Assembly (NCBI GenBank): GCA_021740105.1
Contig: JAIPAM010000004.1
Coordinates: 97,291-161,290 of the forward strand
From: Flavobacterium sp.
GTDB taxonomy: Bacteria > Bacteroidota > Bacteroidia > Flavobacteriales > Flavobacteriaceae
DNA: 64,000 nucleotides
Direction: 5' to 3'
In this document: positions 17,586 to 26,863 of the stretch, one piece after another
Layout of the letters: every line of letters begins with the position of its first letter
How positions within the stretch are numbered: position 1 is the first letter of the stretch
Program-made: the position numbers and the translations under genes
The notes under the pieces: model-generated
Database searches by the model: none
Told to the model about the DNA's origin: nothing
The model's input: only the letters and a program-made list of their open reading frames with translations

Positions 17586-20003
17586 ATGAAAAAAGCTTTT
17601 CAAATCCTATTAATTATTACTTCCTCGTTAGGTTACTCACAGAAAAAAATATTAAAAGCAGTACTTATTAAAGATAGAATTACCATTGATGGAAATTTAG
17701 AAGAATCACAATGGCAAACCGCGCCAATAGCAAAAGATTTTCTCATGTTTGCTCCCGATAATGGCAAAGAAGTGGAAAAAGGAAATGAATCCGAAGTAAA
17801 AATTCTATATGATAATGAGGCTATTTACATTGGTGCCACATTATATGATGCAGAACCTTCTAAGATATTAAAAGAACTTACCCTCCGCGACGATCAAGGA
17901 ACGAGTGATAATTTTGGGGTTTTTATTAATGGATTTAATGACGGACAACAAGACTTTCGGTTTTTCTGTACTGCCTCAGGAACGCAATTGGATTGTTTAG
18001 CCACCGATACCAATGGTGAAGATTTTTCTTGGGATGCCATTTGGTTGAGTAAAGCTAAAATTACTGATAAAGGCTGGGTGGTAGAAATGAAAATACCTTA
18101 TGCGGCACTTCGATTTTCAAATAATAAAGTGCAAATCTGGGGAATCAATTTTGTTAGAGATCTAAAACGCAAGAACTCCATCTATGTTTGGAATAAAGTC
18201 GATAACAAACTAAATAATGTAATCCAACAGGCTGGAAATTTAGAGGGAATTGAAAATATTAAAACCCCTACCCGACTCTTTTTCCTACCGTATTCTTCTT
18301 TTTATTTGAATGCCAATGACGCTCAAAAAACTAATGGAACACTAAAAGGAGGAATGGATATTAAATACGGAATTAATGATGCTTTTACACTTGATGCGAT
18401 ATTAATCCCTGATTTTGGCCAAACAAAATTTGACGACCAAATACTAAATTTAGGCCCATTTGAACAACAATTTAACGAAAATAGAGCCTTTTTTACCGAA
18501 GGAACCGACTTGTTTAATAAAGGCGGATTGTTCTATTCGAGAAGAATTGGCGGAAGCCCTTCGGCGTATCCAACAGTGGAAAATAATGAAGAAATTATTG
18601 ATAATCCTGCGACGGTAAATTTAATTAATGCACTTAAAGTTTCTGGCCGTACAAAGGGCGGATTAGGAGTTGGAGTATTAAATGCCGTTACAGAAACAAC
18701 CTCAGCAAAAATTAGAAACAATACCGATCAATCCATCCGAAGTGAAGTAGTTGAACCCTTGTCAAACTATAGTGTTTTAGTACTTGATCAACGTTTTCGA
18801 AAAAATTCATCTTTAAGTTTTATAAATACCAATGTAACCCGAGACGGAAGTTTTAGAGACGGAAATGTATCCGCATTGGTTTGGGATTTAAATACTAAAG
18901 AAAATACCTATAACCTTTCCGGTGATTTTAAATACAGTTATGTAAATCATGGTGGGGCAAAAACAGGAATTGCTTCAAGTTTGAATGTTGGGGAAACAAG
19001 CGGACAATTCCGCTACAGTTTGGGAGGAGATCTAGTAACCAAAGACTATGATAATAACGATTTAGGAATCAATTTTCAAACCAACTATTACAGTATTTAT
19101 GGAAATGCCAACTATAGAATTCTAAAGTCTACCAAATACTTTAATTCGTTTAATATTAGATTTAATGCCTTTTCTCAATTCCAAAAAGAAACGGGTTTGG
19201 TTCAAGGTAATAACTTTAATATCAATGTCAACATCAATAATAAAAAAAACCACTACTTTGGAGTTGGACTAAATGCTAATCCCTTTGAAAATTATGACTT
19301 CTATGAGCCTAGAGCAGAAAATAGATATGTCATAATTCCTTCAAGAATTGGAGCATGGTTCTTTTTCTCATCCAATTACAACTACAAATTCGCTTTTGAT
19401 TTTAACCCTTCCGCAGCTAAATTAGATGAAGAAGGCAGAAACACTTACGGGTTCTCAATGGGCCCAAGGTATCGATTTAGCGATAGGTTTTTATTGAATT
19501 TTAATTTTAATTTTTCGCGTCAAAATAACAATAAGGGATTCGTAGATAGTATTGATAACGATGCCAATTCCACAACGCCAAATGCGATAATCTTTGCCAA
19601 TAGAAATGTAATTACCTATTCAAATACATTGTCAGGAAAATACTCTGTAAATAGCACGATGACGTTTAATCTTTCGGTTCGTCACTATTGGTCTTTTGCT
19701 GAAAATAAAAACTTTCTATCGTTAGATAACCAAGGAAGATTAAATGATTATTCAAATTATACTCCCAATAAAAATTCCAATTTCACTTCTTGGAATGTGG
19801 ATTTATCCTATACTTGGTGGTTTGCGCCAGGGAGTCAAATATCTGTTTTATATCGAAATAATGCGGCCAATTTTACTCGAAATATCAATAGCGACTTTGG
19901 AAGCAACGTGACCAACCTGCTAAATAACGAAGCTTTAAACCATACTTTTTCTTTAAGTATGAGGTATTTTATTGATTACAATCAAGCCAAAAAGTTATTT
20001 TAA
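17586..20003 (+). CDS. Outer-membrane DUF5916 protein with N-terminal CBM9-like domain
   Basis: The 805-residue protein has a signal peptide (about 1-18, ending LGYSQ). A CBM9-like domain covers about 25-210 (ITIDGNLEESQWQTA, VKILYDNEAIYIGA, DNFGVFINGFNDGQQ, WVVEMKIPYAALRF). A long region rich in aromatic and alternating beta strands continues to the end, consistent with a membrane beta-barrel. DUF5916 proteins are common in Bacteroidota and uncharacterised. A hairpin repeat begins 13 bases after the stop codon, and gpmI follows. Confidence 0.88.
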   Translation: MKKAFQILLIITSSLGYSQKKILKAVLIKDRITIDGNLEESQWQTAPIAKDFLMFAPDNGKEVEKGNESEVKILYDNEAIYIGATLYDAEPSKILKELTLRDDQGTSDNFGVFINGFNDGQQDFRFFCTASGTQLDCLATDTNGEDFSWDAIWLSKAKITDKGWVVEMKIPYAALRFSNNKVQIWGINFVRDLKRKNSIYVWNKVDNKLNNVIQQAGNLEGIENIKTPTRLFFLPYSSFYLNANDAQKTNGTLKGGMDIKYGINDAFTLDAILIPDFGQTKFDDQILNLGPFEQQFNENRAFFTEGTDLFNKGGLFYSRRIGGSPSAYPTVENNEEIIDNPATVNLINALKVSGRTKGGLGVGVLNAVTETTSAKIRNNTDQSIRSEVVEPLSNYSVLVLDQRFRKNSSLSFINTNVTRDGSFRDGNVSALVWDLNTKENTYNLSGDFKYSYVNHGGAKTGIASSLNVGETSGQFRYSLGGDLVTKDYDNNDLGINFQTNYYSIYGNANYRILKSTKYFNSFNIRFNAFSQFQKETGLVQGNNFNINVNINNKKNHYFGVGLNANPFENYDFYEPRAENRYVIIPSRIGAWFFFSSNYNYKFAFDFNPSAAKLDEEGRNTYGFSMGPRYRFSDRFLLNFNFNFSRQNNNKGFVDSIDNDANSTTPNAIIFANRNVITYSNTLSGKYSVNSTMTFNLSVRHYWSFAENKNFLSLDNQGRLNDYSNYTPNKNSNFTSWNVDLSYTWWFAPGSQISVLYRNNAANFTRNINSDFGSNVTNLLNNEALNHTFSLSMRYFIDYNQAKKLF

Positions 20004-20016
20004 TTTCTTAATTTTG

Positions 20017-20096
20017 AAGCTCTTTCCAGCTGTTCGTTGCAATATTTTTGTTTTTAAGAAAAAACAAAAATGATTTTCTCTTCCATCTGGGCTAAA
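20017..20096 (+). repeat. Dispersed imperfect-hairpin repeat, copy 2
   Basis: This is the shortest copy. One arm is GAAGCTCTTTCCAGCTGTTC followed by GTTGCAAT; then a perfect 11-bp inner stem TTTTTGTTTTT/AAAAACAAAAA with loop AAGA; then ATTTTCTCTTCCATCTGGGC and TA. It fills the gap between the DUF5916 gene and gpmI and could also act as terminator or leader structure. Confidence 0.75.
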
Positions 20097-20106
20097 AACA
20101 CATCTC

Positions 20107-21624
20107 ATGAATAAAAAAGTGATTCTAATGATCCTAGACGGATGGGGAAAATCTCCAGATCCAAAGGTTTCAGCTATCGATAACGCTAACGTTCCATTTA
20201 TCAATTCGTTATATAAAAATTACCCTAACGCCCAACTTAGAACCGACGGATTGAACGTAGGTTTGCCAGAGGGCCAAATGGGGAATTCTGAAGTGGGTCA
20301 CATGAATTTGGGTGCGGGAAGAATTGTATATCAAGATTTAGCAAAAATAAATTTAGCTGTAGCAAACCATACATTAGCAAAAGAACAAGTACTCATTGAT
20401 GCATTCACTTATGCTAAAGAGCACAATAAAAAAGTACACTTATTAGGACTGGTTTCTGACGGTGGAGTTCACTCTCACACCTCTCATTTAAGAGGGTTGA
20501 TCGATGCTTCGCAAGAATATGGACTTGAAAAAGTTTTCATTCATGCATTCACAGATGGTCGTGATGTAGATCCAAAATCGGGAAAAAAATACATCCAAGA
20601 TCTTGAAAACTACATCTCAAAAACTCCCGTTGAAATCGCTTCGACTATAGGTCGTTATTATGCAATGGATCGAGATAAACGTTGGGAACGTGTGAAATTA
20701 GCCTACGATTTATTGGTACATTCAAAAGGAACAGGAACTACTGATTTAGTTGCTTCAATTGAATCTAGTTACCTTAATAATATCACTGACGAATTTATAG
20801 CTCCATTGGTTCATTTGGATAACAATGGAACCCCTTTAGCGGTAATTGAAGAGGACGATGTAGTTATTTTCTTCAACTTCAGAACCGATAGAGGTCGCGA
20901 ATTAACTGAGGCACTATCTCAGCAAGATTTCCACGAACAGAACATGCACAAATTGAATTTGTATTATGTGACATTAACCAATTACGACGAAACCTATCAA
21001 AATGTAAAAGTGGTTTACAACAAAGATAATATCACTGAAACCTTAGGTGAAGTTTTAGAAAAAGCCCATAAAACTCAAATTAGAATTGCCGAAACAGAGA
21101 AATATCCACATGTTACTTTCTTCTTTTCTGGTGGTCGTGAAGAACCTTTTATTGGCGAAAGCCGCATTTTAAAAAATTCTCCAAAAGTGGCAACCTACGA
21201 TTTGCAGCCTGAAATGAGCGCATTTGAATTGGCGGAAGCCCTGGTTCCAGAAATAGAAAAAGGCGAAGTTGATTTTGTTTGTTTGAATTTTGCCAATGGA
21301 GATATGGTCGGACATACCGGAGTAATGAGTGCGGCCATAAAAGCTTGTGAAGCGGTGGATCAATGTGTTGAAAAAGTGATTACCGCCGCATTGGCAAATA
21401 ATTATACAACAATTGTAATTGCCGATCACGGAAATTGCGAAACAATGATCAATCCTGACGGCTCACCCAATACCGCTCATACTACTAATCCAGTGCCAAT
21501 TATTTTAGTTGATAAAGATTTGAATAAAATTGAAAATGGTGTTTTGGGAGATATCGCTCCCACCATTTTAGAACTAATGGGAGTTATAAAACCAGATGTA
21601 ATGACCGGTCATTCTCTACTTTAA
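20107..21624 (+). CDS. gpmI: 2,3-bisphosphoglycerate-independent phosphoglycerate mutase
   Basis: This glycolytic enzyme interconverts 3- and 2-phosphoglycerate using two manganese ions. Its 505 residues are standard. The metal Asp 11 lies in MILDGWG, the phospho-acceptor Ser 61 in GQMGNSEVGHMNLGAGR, and LVSDGGVHSH, HAFTDGRDVDP, FRTDRGRELT, NFANGDMVGHTG and ADHGNCETM are all present. The ATG at 20107 gives the family N-terminus. The upstream hairpin repeat ends ten bases before it. It is followed by its own terminator. Confidence 0.97.
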   Translation: MNKKVILMILDGWGKSPDPKVSAIDNANVPFINSLYKNYPNAQLRTDGLNVGLPEGQMGNSEVGHMNLGAGRIVYQDLAKINLAVANHTLAKEQVLIDAFTYAKEHNKKVHLLGLVSDGGVHSHTSHLRGLIDASQEYGLEKVFIHAFTDGRDVDPKSGKKYIQDLENYISKTPVEIASTIGRYYAMDRDKRWERVKLAYDLLVHSKGTGTTDLVASIESSYLNNITDEFIAPLVHLDNNGTPLAVIEEDDVVIFFNFRTDRGRELTEALSQQDFHEQNMHKLNLYYVTLTNYDETYQNVKVVYNKDNITETLGEVLEKAHKTQIRIAETEKYPHVTFFFSGGREEPFIGESRILKNSPKVATYDLQPEMSAFELAEALVPEIEKGEVDFVCLNFANGDMVGHTGVMSAAIKACEAVDQCVEKVITAALANNYTTIVIADHGNCETMINPDGSPNTAHTTNPVPIILVDKDLNKIENGVLGDIAPTILELMGVIKPDVMTGHSLL

Positions 21625-21647
21625 GGAATAAATACTATAAATAATTT

Positions 21648-21679
21648 AAGAGTTTCACGAAGGTGAAGCTCTTTTTTTT
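21648..21679 (+). terminator. Rho-independent terminator of gpmI
   Basis: An 11-bp stem AAGAGTTTCAC/GTGAAGCTCTT (one G-T pair) with a four-base loop is followed by a T-run. Confidence 0.88.
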
Positions 21680-21705
21680 ATAAATAAAAGTTAAAATTTC
21701 ATAAT

Positions 21706-21722
21706 TAATAGTAATACTATTA
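21706..21722. promoter_or_regulatory. 17-bp palindrome, candidate TetR operator
   Basis: TAATAGTAATACTATTA has two perfect 8-bp arms around one base. It touches the -7 element of the tetR operon and lies 23 bases before the tetR ATG, the expected place for an autoregulatory TetR-family operator. Confidence 0.65.
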
Positions 21723-21728
21723 TCTTTG
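21721..21728 (+). promoter_or_regulatory. -7 element of the tetR-ABC-HlyD-TolC operon
   Basis: TATCTTTG, an exact TAnnTTTG, overlaps the last two bases of the palindrome. The ATG follows at 21745. Confidence 0.6.
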
Positions 21729-21744
21729 CAACAAATTATATTAT

Positions 21745-22422
21745 ATGAATTCCGTTTTTGCAAATTTTAAAATTCAAATTAACGATAAAATTTATGTAAA
21801 AAATCCTGAAACTTCAGATTTAGGTAAGAAAATATTAGAACAAAGTATTATCTTAATTGATGAAATTGGATTTGACAACTTTACCTTTAAAAAATTGGGA
21901 GAAAAAATAGGTTCCAATGAAAGTTCCATCTATCGCTATTTTGAAAATAAACATAAACTTTTAGTCTATTTGTCCTCCTGGTATTGGAGTTGGATAGAAT
22001 ACAAACTAGTTTTTGCAACCGCCAATATTCCCGACGCGAGTGAAAAACTAAAAAAAGCAATCACAATAGTGACGGAAAAAGTCAAAGACGATGCATGTAC
22101 GACTTATATTAATGAAGCTATTCTTAATAAAATAATCATTGCCGAATTTACAAAAACGATGCACACAAAAGAAATAGACCTAGAGAATAAAGAAGGCTAT
22201 TTCTTGATTTACAAAAGAGTCATTTCCAGAATAATACAAATTGTAAATGAAGTTAATCCAGAATATCAATTTGCAAAATCTCTTGTTTCTTCAATTGTAG
22301 AAGGAAGTTTACATCAGTATTTTTTAAAAGAACATTTGAAATCAATTACCGATTGCGATGAGATTATTTCACCTTCCGATTTTTACTTAAACTTGATAGA
22401 AAACACTTTAAAAAGAGAATAA
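21745..22422 (+). CDS. TetR/AcrR-family transcriptional regulator
   Basis: The 225-residue protein has a TetR helix-turn-helix at about residues 27-72 (ILEQSIILIDEIGFDNFTFK, LGEKIGSNESSIYRYFENK). The ligand-binding part is helical and family-specific. An atypical extension of about 25 residues precedes the DNA-binding domain. It is the first gene of a four-gene export operon, one base before the ABC gene. By analogy it should repress this operon through the palindrome at 21706-21722 until an unknown ligand binds. Confidence 0.88.
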   Translation: MNSVFANFKIQINDKIYVKNPETSDLGKKILEQSIILIDEIGFDNFTFKKLGEKIGSNESSIYRYFENKHKLLVYLSSWYWSWIEYKLVFATANIPDASEKLKKAITIVTEKVKDDACTTYINEAILNKIIIAEFTKTMHTKEIDLENKEGYFLIYKRVISRIIQIVNEVNPEYQFAKSLVSSIVEGSLHQYFLKEHLKSITDCDEIISPSDFYLNLIENTLKRE

Positions 22423-22423
22423 T

Positions 22424-24082
22424 ATGAAGCCATTAAAAAGATTTTTAAACTTACTTAAATTAGATAAAAAAGACGTTTCTCAGCTCTTTTTTTATGCAAT
22501 GTTTTCCGGATTAATCAGCTTGTCATTACCTTTGGGAATCCAGGCAATTGTCAATTTTATTCAATCTGGTAGGGTGAGTGCCTCTTGGATTGTATTGATT
22601 GTATTAGTTGTAATTGGAGTGGCTTTAGTTGGGATTTTATCCTTAATGCAACTTCGAATTTCTGAAAATTTGCAACAAAAAATATTTGTTCGTTCCTCTT
22701 TTGAATTTGCAGCACGTTTACCTAAAATAAAACAAATTCAGTTATACAATAGTTATGCTCCTGAAATGGCAACTCGTTTTTTTGATACATTAACGATTCA
22801 AAAAGGAACTTCAAAATTATTACTGGACTTTTCTGCAGCTTTACTTCAAATATCGTTTGGTTTAATTCTTTTATCATTATACCATCCGTTTTTCATCATT
22901 TTTGGAATACTACTGTTTTTGCTTTTGTATTTTGTTTTCAGGTTTTCTTACTCAGCGGGACTTGAAACGAGTATGCAAGAATCAAAATTTAAATATAAAG
23001 TAGCCAATTGGTTGCATGAAATGGCAAGGAATAATTATAGTTTTAAAAACGATATTAACTTTGATTTTGCACTTCAAAAAAACGATTCTCTAGTAACAGA
23101 TTATTTAACTTACAGAGAAAAACATTTTAATATTATTAAAAGGCAGTTTAGTCAACTAATTGTTTTTAAAGTTTTTATTACTGCAGGTTTATTATTGATA
23201 GGAGGTTTTTTAGTGCTTTCTCAAAAGATGAATATTGGTCAGTTTGTTGCTTCTGAAATTATTATTTTACTAGTGATAAATTCCGTAGAAAAAATAATAC
23301 TTGGATTAGAAACCTTTTATGACGTTTTAACCTCTATTGAAAAAATTGGAGAACTAACCGATTTAGAATTAGAAGAAGAAATAAGCAATGACAATAGTAC
23401 CTGTTACGCCAGTATAAATTTAGAAGCAGAGAACATTGGTTTTAAATTCCCTGATTCCAATAAAAAAATAATAAATGACATCTCTCTTAAAATCAATCAA
23501 GGTGAAAAGATCATTATAAATGGTGAAAATGGATCTGGAAAATCAACCTTTATAAAAATTTTATGTGGTTTAATTGTGCCAAAAACTGGCGCTTTATACA
23601 TCAATGACGAGACTTTTAGAAAATTAAATACCAATCAATTTAGATCCCAAATTGCATGTGTTTTACATGGAGAATCAACATTTAAAGGAACGCTCAAAGA
23701 AAATATTACTTTTAACAACCCAAGCATTAGCTATGAAGATATTAAGTGGGCCATAGAAAGTGTTCAATTAACCACATTTATCAAATCATTGCCTAAAGGA
23801 TTAGACACTCCAATATTTCCTGAAAGCAAACAACTGTCCTCTTCTAATGCACAAAAAATTCTATTGGCTAGAAGTATCATTCGAAAACCTAAAATGCTAT
23901 TTTTTGAAGACCCAACAAGCACAATGGATGAGGCAGAAGCAAATAAAATCATTGATTTCTTAACTTCTAAAGAAAATAATTGGAGCATAATTGTTTCGTC
24001 TAAAAATCCATATTGGAATTCTAGATGCGACAGAAAAATTACCATGCAAAAAGGAAACATTCAACTTGATTTAAATTCATAA
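22424..24082 (+). CDS. ABC exporter, fused membrane and ATPase domains, with divergent ATPase motifs
   Basis: The 552-residue protein has an ABC transmembrane domain (about 15-305) and a nucleotide-binding domain (about 330-545), like type I secretion ABC proteins but without a peptidase domain. Walker A is intact (GENGSGKST, 367-375). Other motifs deviate: the Q-loop position has His 415 (VLHGE), the signature reads LSSSN (471-475) instead of LSGGQ, Walker B ends FFED (E495, D496) instead of DE, and the H-loop has SS (525-526) with no His. With the HlyD and TolC partners downstream it should form a tripartite exporter. The substrate is unknown. Confidence 0.88.
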   Translation: MKPLKRFLNLLKLDKKDVSQLFFYAMFSGLISLSLPLGIQAIVNFIQSGRVSASWIVLIVLVVIGVALVGILSLMQLRISENLQQKIFVRSSFEFAARLPKIKQIQLYNSYAPEMATRFFDTLTIQKGTSKLLLDFSAALLQISFGLILLSLYHPFFIIFGILLFLLLYFVFRFSYSAGLETSMQESKFKYKVANWLHEMARNNYSFKNDINFDFALQKNDSLVTDYLTYREKHFNIIKRQFSQLIVFKVFITAGLLLIGGFLVLSQKMNIGQFVASEIIILLVINSVEKIILGLETFYDVLTSIEKIGELTDLELEEEISNDNSTCYASINLEAENIGFKFPDSNKKIINDISLKINQGEKIIINGENGSGKSTFIKILCGLIVPKTGALYINDETFRKLNTNQFRSQIACVLHGESTFKGTLKENITFNNPSISYEDIKWAIESVQLTTFIKSLPKGLDTPIFPESKQLSSSNAQKILLARSIIRKPKMLFFEDPTSTMDEAEANKIIDFLTSKENNWSIIVSSKNPYWNSRCDRKITMQKGNIQLDLNS

Positions 24083-24087
24083 TTACC

Positions 24088-25434
24088 ATGCTAAATTTAT
24101 CAGACAATAAATTAAAATTACCAAATTTAGATAAATACCCTACTGTTAAAAATCTAATTAATAGACCTCATTACAAAATATTAAATAGAATAATTGGTGG
24201 TGTTTCTATATTGGTATTAATTGCACTTTTCCTTCCATGGACCCAAAATATTTCTGGAACCGGAAATGTAACTACTTTAAAACCAGGACAAAGACCGCAG
24301 TCTATTCAAAGTGTTATTTCGGGTAGATTAGAAAAATGGTATGTTCAAGAAGGAGATTTTGTGAATAAAGGAGACACCATATTATTTATTTCTGAAGTGA
24401 AGGAGGATTATATGGATCCGAATCTAGTTCAAAATACAAAAAAACAAGTAGATGCAAAAAAACAATCTTTTCAATCTTATGGGTCAAAAGTAATTTCACT
24501 TTCAGAACAAATAAAAGCAATTACAAATGAAAAAAAATTAAAAAAAGAACAAGCCAGAAATAAAATCAAACAGGCAATTTTAAAAATAAAAAGTGATAGT
24601 ATGGATTTGGCAGCTGTAAAAACACAGTTGAAAATTGCTACAACTCAATTTAATCGTGCTATACAACTTAATAAAGATGGATTAAAACCTCTTACTGATG
24701 TTGAAGAAAAAAGATTAAAATTACAAGAAGCAGAAGCCAAAATAATTACTCAGGAAAATAAATTATTATCCAGTAAAAACGAACTTATCAATGCAAAGGT
24801 TGAAACAAATCGTATTGATGCTGAATATTCAGAAAAAGAATCAAAAGCACAAAGCGATCAATTTACAGCAATGAGTAACCAATATGACACTGAAGCTCAA
24901 GTGAATAAATTACAAAATCAATACGCCAATTACAGTATTCGAAACGGAATGTATTACATCAAGGCCTCTCAAAGCGGTTATATCAATAGAGCATTACAAT
25001 CGGGAATTGGCGAAACAATAAAAGAAGGAACACCTATTGCTACAATCATGCCTGCAAGTTTTGATATAGCAGTCGAAACCTACGTAAATCCAATTGATTT
25101 ACCCTTAATTTCTAAAGGGGAAAAAGTTCGAGTTTGGTTTGATGGATGGCCAACAATAGTGTTTTCAGGTTGGCCAGATATTTCTTATGGAACTTTTGGA
25201 GGTAAAATTGTTGCTATTGAGAATTTTATTAGTGAAAACGGAAAATATAGAGTGTTAATAGCTCCAGATAAAAAGGACATTAAATGGCCAAAGCAATTAA
25301 GTATTGGTGCTGGAGCAAAAACAATTGCGCTTTTAAATAATGTGCCCGTGTGGTTTGAACTTTGGAGAACACTTAATGGATTCCCACCAAATTATTATAA
25401 GCCTTCATCAATAAATGCAAAAGAAAAAAAATAA
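24088..25434 (+). CDS. HlyD-family periplasmic adaptor (membrane fusion protein)
   Basis: The 448-residue protein has one N-terminal transmembrane segment (about 35-53, IGGVSILVLIALFLPW). A lipoyl-like half follows (VISGRLEKWYVQEGDFVNKGD), then a long coiled coil (about 105-290, Lys/Gln/Glu-rich), the second lipoyl half (YIKASQSGYINRALQSGIGE) and a beta-barrel domain (VETYVNPIDLPLISKGEKVRVWFDG). It should link the ABC protein to the TolC-like channel. The stop codon overlaps the TolC gene start (TAATG), so translation is coupled. Confidence 0.92.
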   Translation: MLNLSDNKLKLPNLDKYPTVKNLINRPHYKILNRIIGGVSILVLIALFLPWTQNISGTGNVTTLKPGQRPQSIQSVISGRLEKWYVQEGDFVNKGDTILFISEVKEDYMDPNLVQNTKKQVDAKKQSFQSYGSKVISLSEQIKAITNEKKLKKEQARNKIKQAILKIKSDSMDLAAVKTQLKIATTQFNRAIQLNKDGLKPLTDVEEKRLKLQEAEAKIITQENKLLSSKNELINAKVETNRIDAEYSEKESKAQSDQFTAMSNQYDTEAQVNKLQNQYANYSIRNGMYYIKASQSGYINRALQSGIGETIKEGTPIATIMPASFDIAVETYVNPIDLPLISKGEKVRVWFDGWPTIVFSGWPDISYGTFGGKIVAIENFISENGKYRVLIAPDKKDIKWPKQLSIGAGAKTIALLNNVPVWFELWRTLNGFPPNYYKPSSINAKEKK

Positions 25435-26822
25435 TGAGAAAGCTACTTTTCCTATTTCTGTTTATTGGGGTTAACTTACATGGACAAAATTTAGTATCTA
25501 AAGAATTTACCTATAACGAGTTCATTGGATATGTAAAAAAATACCACCCATTGGTTAAAAATGCCAATTTAGAAATAAATAAAGCGCAAGCAAATTTAAT
25601 GATTGCAAGGGGTGGCTTTGATCCAAATATTGAAGTCGATTTTTCAAAAAAACAGTTTAGAAATAATGAATATTACTCCATTTTAAATAGCAGTTTTAAA
25701 ATTCCAACTTGGTATGGAATTGATATAAAAGCTGGTTTTGACAATAGCGAAGGGATTTATTTAAATCCCGACAACACGCTTCCAAATCAAGGTTTAACTT
25801 CATTTGGAATTTCAATCCCACTTGGGCAAGGCCTTTTTATTAATCAAAGAATGGCTGATCTTAGAAAGGCAAAGATTCAAATACAATTGAGTCAATCTGA
25901 AAGAAAAATAGAAGCAATTGCAATTTTATATGATGCATCAATAGCCTATTTTAATTGGAAGAAAACCTTTAGTGAATATAAATTATACGAAGAATATACA
26001 AAAAATGCTCAAATTCGCTTTGAAGGAATCCAAACCTTAATAAAACAAGGCGACAAGGCTGCGATTGACAGTATTGAAGCCGGAATTATTGTAAAAAATA
26101 GATTACTAGGTTCTGAAGATTCTAAGTTAAAACTAACCAAAGCAAAATTAGAATTGTCAAATTATTTATGGTTGGAAAATAACATTCCTTTAGAATTATC
26201 TGAAGAATTAATTCCTGAAATAAACTTACAATCCTCTATCCAAGAAACATTAAAAACAAACGATTTAATGGGGAATAAATTTACATTAAACAATCACCCG
26301 AAAATAAATGCACTTCAAAATAAGATCGAAATCTTAAATGTAGAAAGAAAATTAAAAGCCAATATGCTATTGCCTAAAATTGATTTGGGATACACCTATT
26401 TGTCAGAACCAAGCTATATAGACAACTACCAATTTAACGATTACAAGATAGGTATGAATTTTTATTTCCCCTTATTTTTGAGAAAAGAACGTGGAAATTT
26501 AAAACTTGCCAAATTCAAAGTTCAAGAAACAGAATTCCTATTGGAATTTGAACGATTGCAATTACAAAATAAAATAAATGCTCAAAAAATAGAACTTACT
26601 TCCTATTTAAAGCAAATTGAATATGCAAAATCATTATCTGAAGACAATGATAAAATGCTGAAGTCGGAAGAGAAATTATTTCTTTTCGGAGAGAGTTCCC
26701 TTTTTTTAATAAATACTAGAGAAAATAATTTAGTAACAGCCAAATTATCCCAAATAGCATTAGAAAATAGATACTTCGTTTCAAATTCGGAACTTTTTAA
26801 AATTATGGCCAATCCCGATTAA
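25434..26822 (+). CDS. TolC-family outer-membrane efflux protein
   Basis: The 462-residue protein has a signal peptide (about 1-17, ending LHGQ) and two similar helical halves as in TolC (KKYHPLVKNANLEINKAQANLMIARGGFDPN early; NHPKINALQNKIEILNVERKLKANMLLPKIDL in the second half). It should form the outer-membrane tunnel of this exporter. It is the last gene of the tetR operon; map follows after 41 bases with its own -7 box. Confidence 0.92.
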   Translation: MRKLLFLFLFIGVNLHGQNLVSKEFTYNEFIGYVKKYHPLVKNANLEINKAQANLMIARGGFDPNIEVDFSKKQFRNNEYYSILNSSFKIPTWYGIDIKAGFDNSEGIYLNPDNTLPNQGLTSFGISIPLGQGLFINQRMADLRKAKIQIQLSQSERKIEAIAILYDASIAYFNWKKTFSEYKLYEEYTKNAQIRFEGIQTLIKQGDKAAIDSIEAGIIVKNRLLGSEDSKLKLTKAKLELSNYLWLENNIPLELSEELIPEINLQSSIQETLKTNDLMGNKFTLNNHPKINALQNKIEILNVERKLKANMLLPKIDLGYTYLSEPSYIDNYQFNDYKIGMNFYFPLFLRKERGNLKLAKFKVQETEFLLEFERLQLQNKINAQKIELTSYLKQIEYAKSLSEDNDKMLKSEEKLFLFGESSLFLINTRENNLVTAKLSQIALENRYFVSNSELFKIMANPD

Positions 26823-26837
26823 ATAATTATAAAATTG

Positions 26838-26845
26838 TACTTTTG
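26838..26845 (+). promoter_or_regulatory. Putative -7 element for map
   Basis: TACTTTTG is an exact TAnnTTTG, 18 bases before the map ATG. No clear -33 was seen. Confidence 0.45.
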
Positions 26846-26863
26846 TAATCTATTCGGTAAAAA

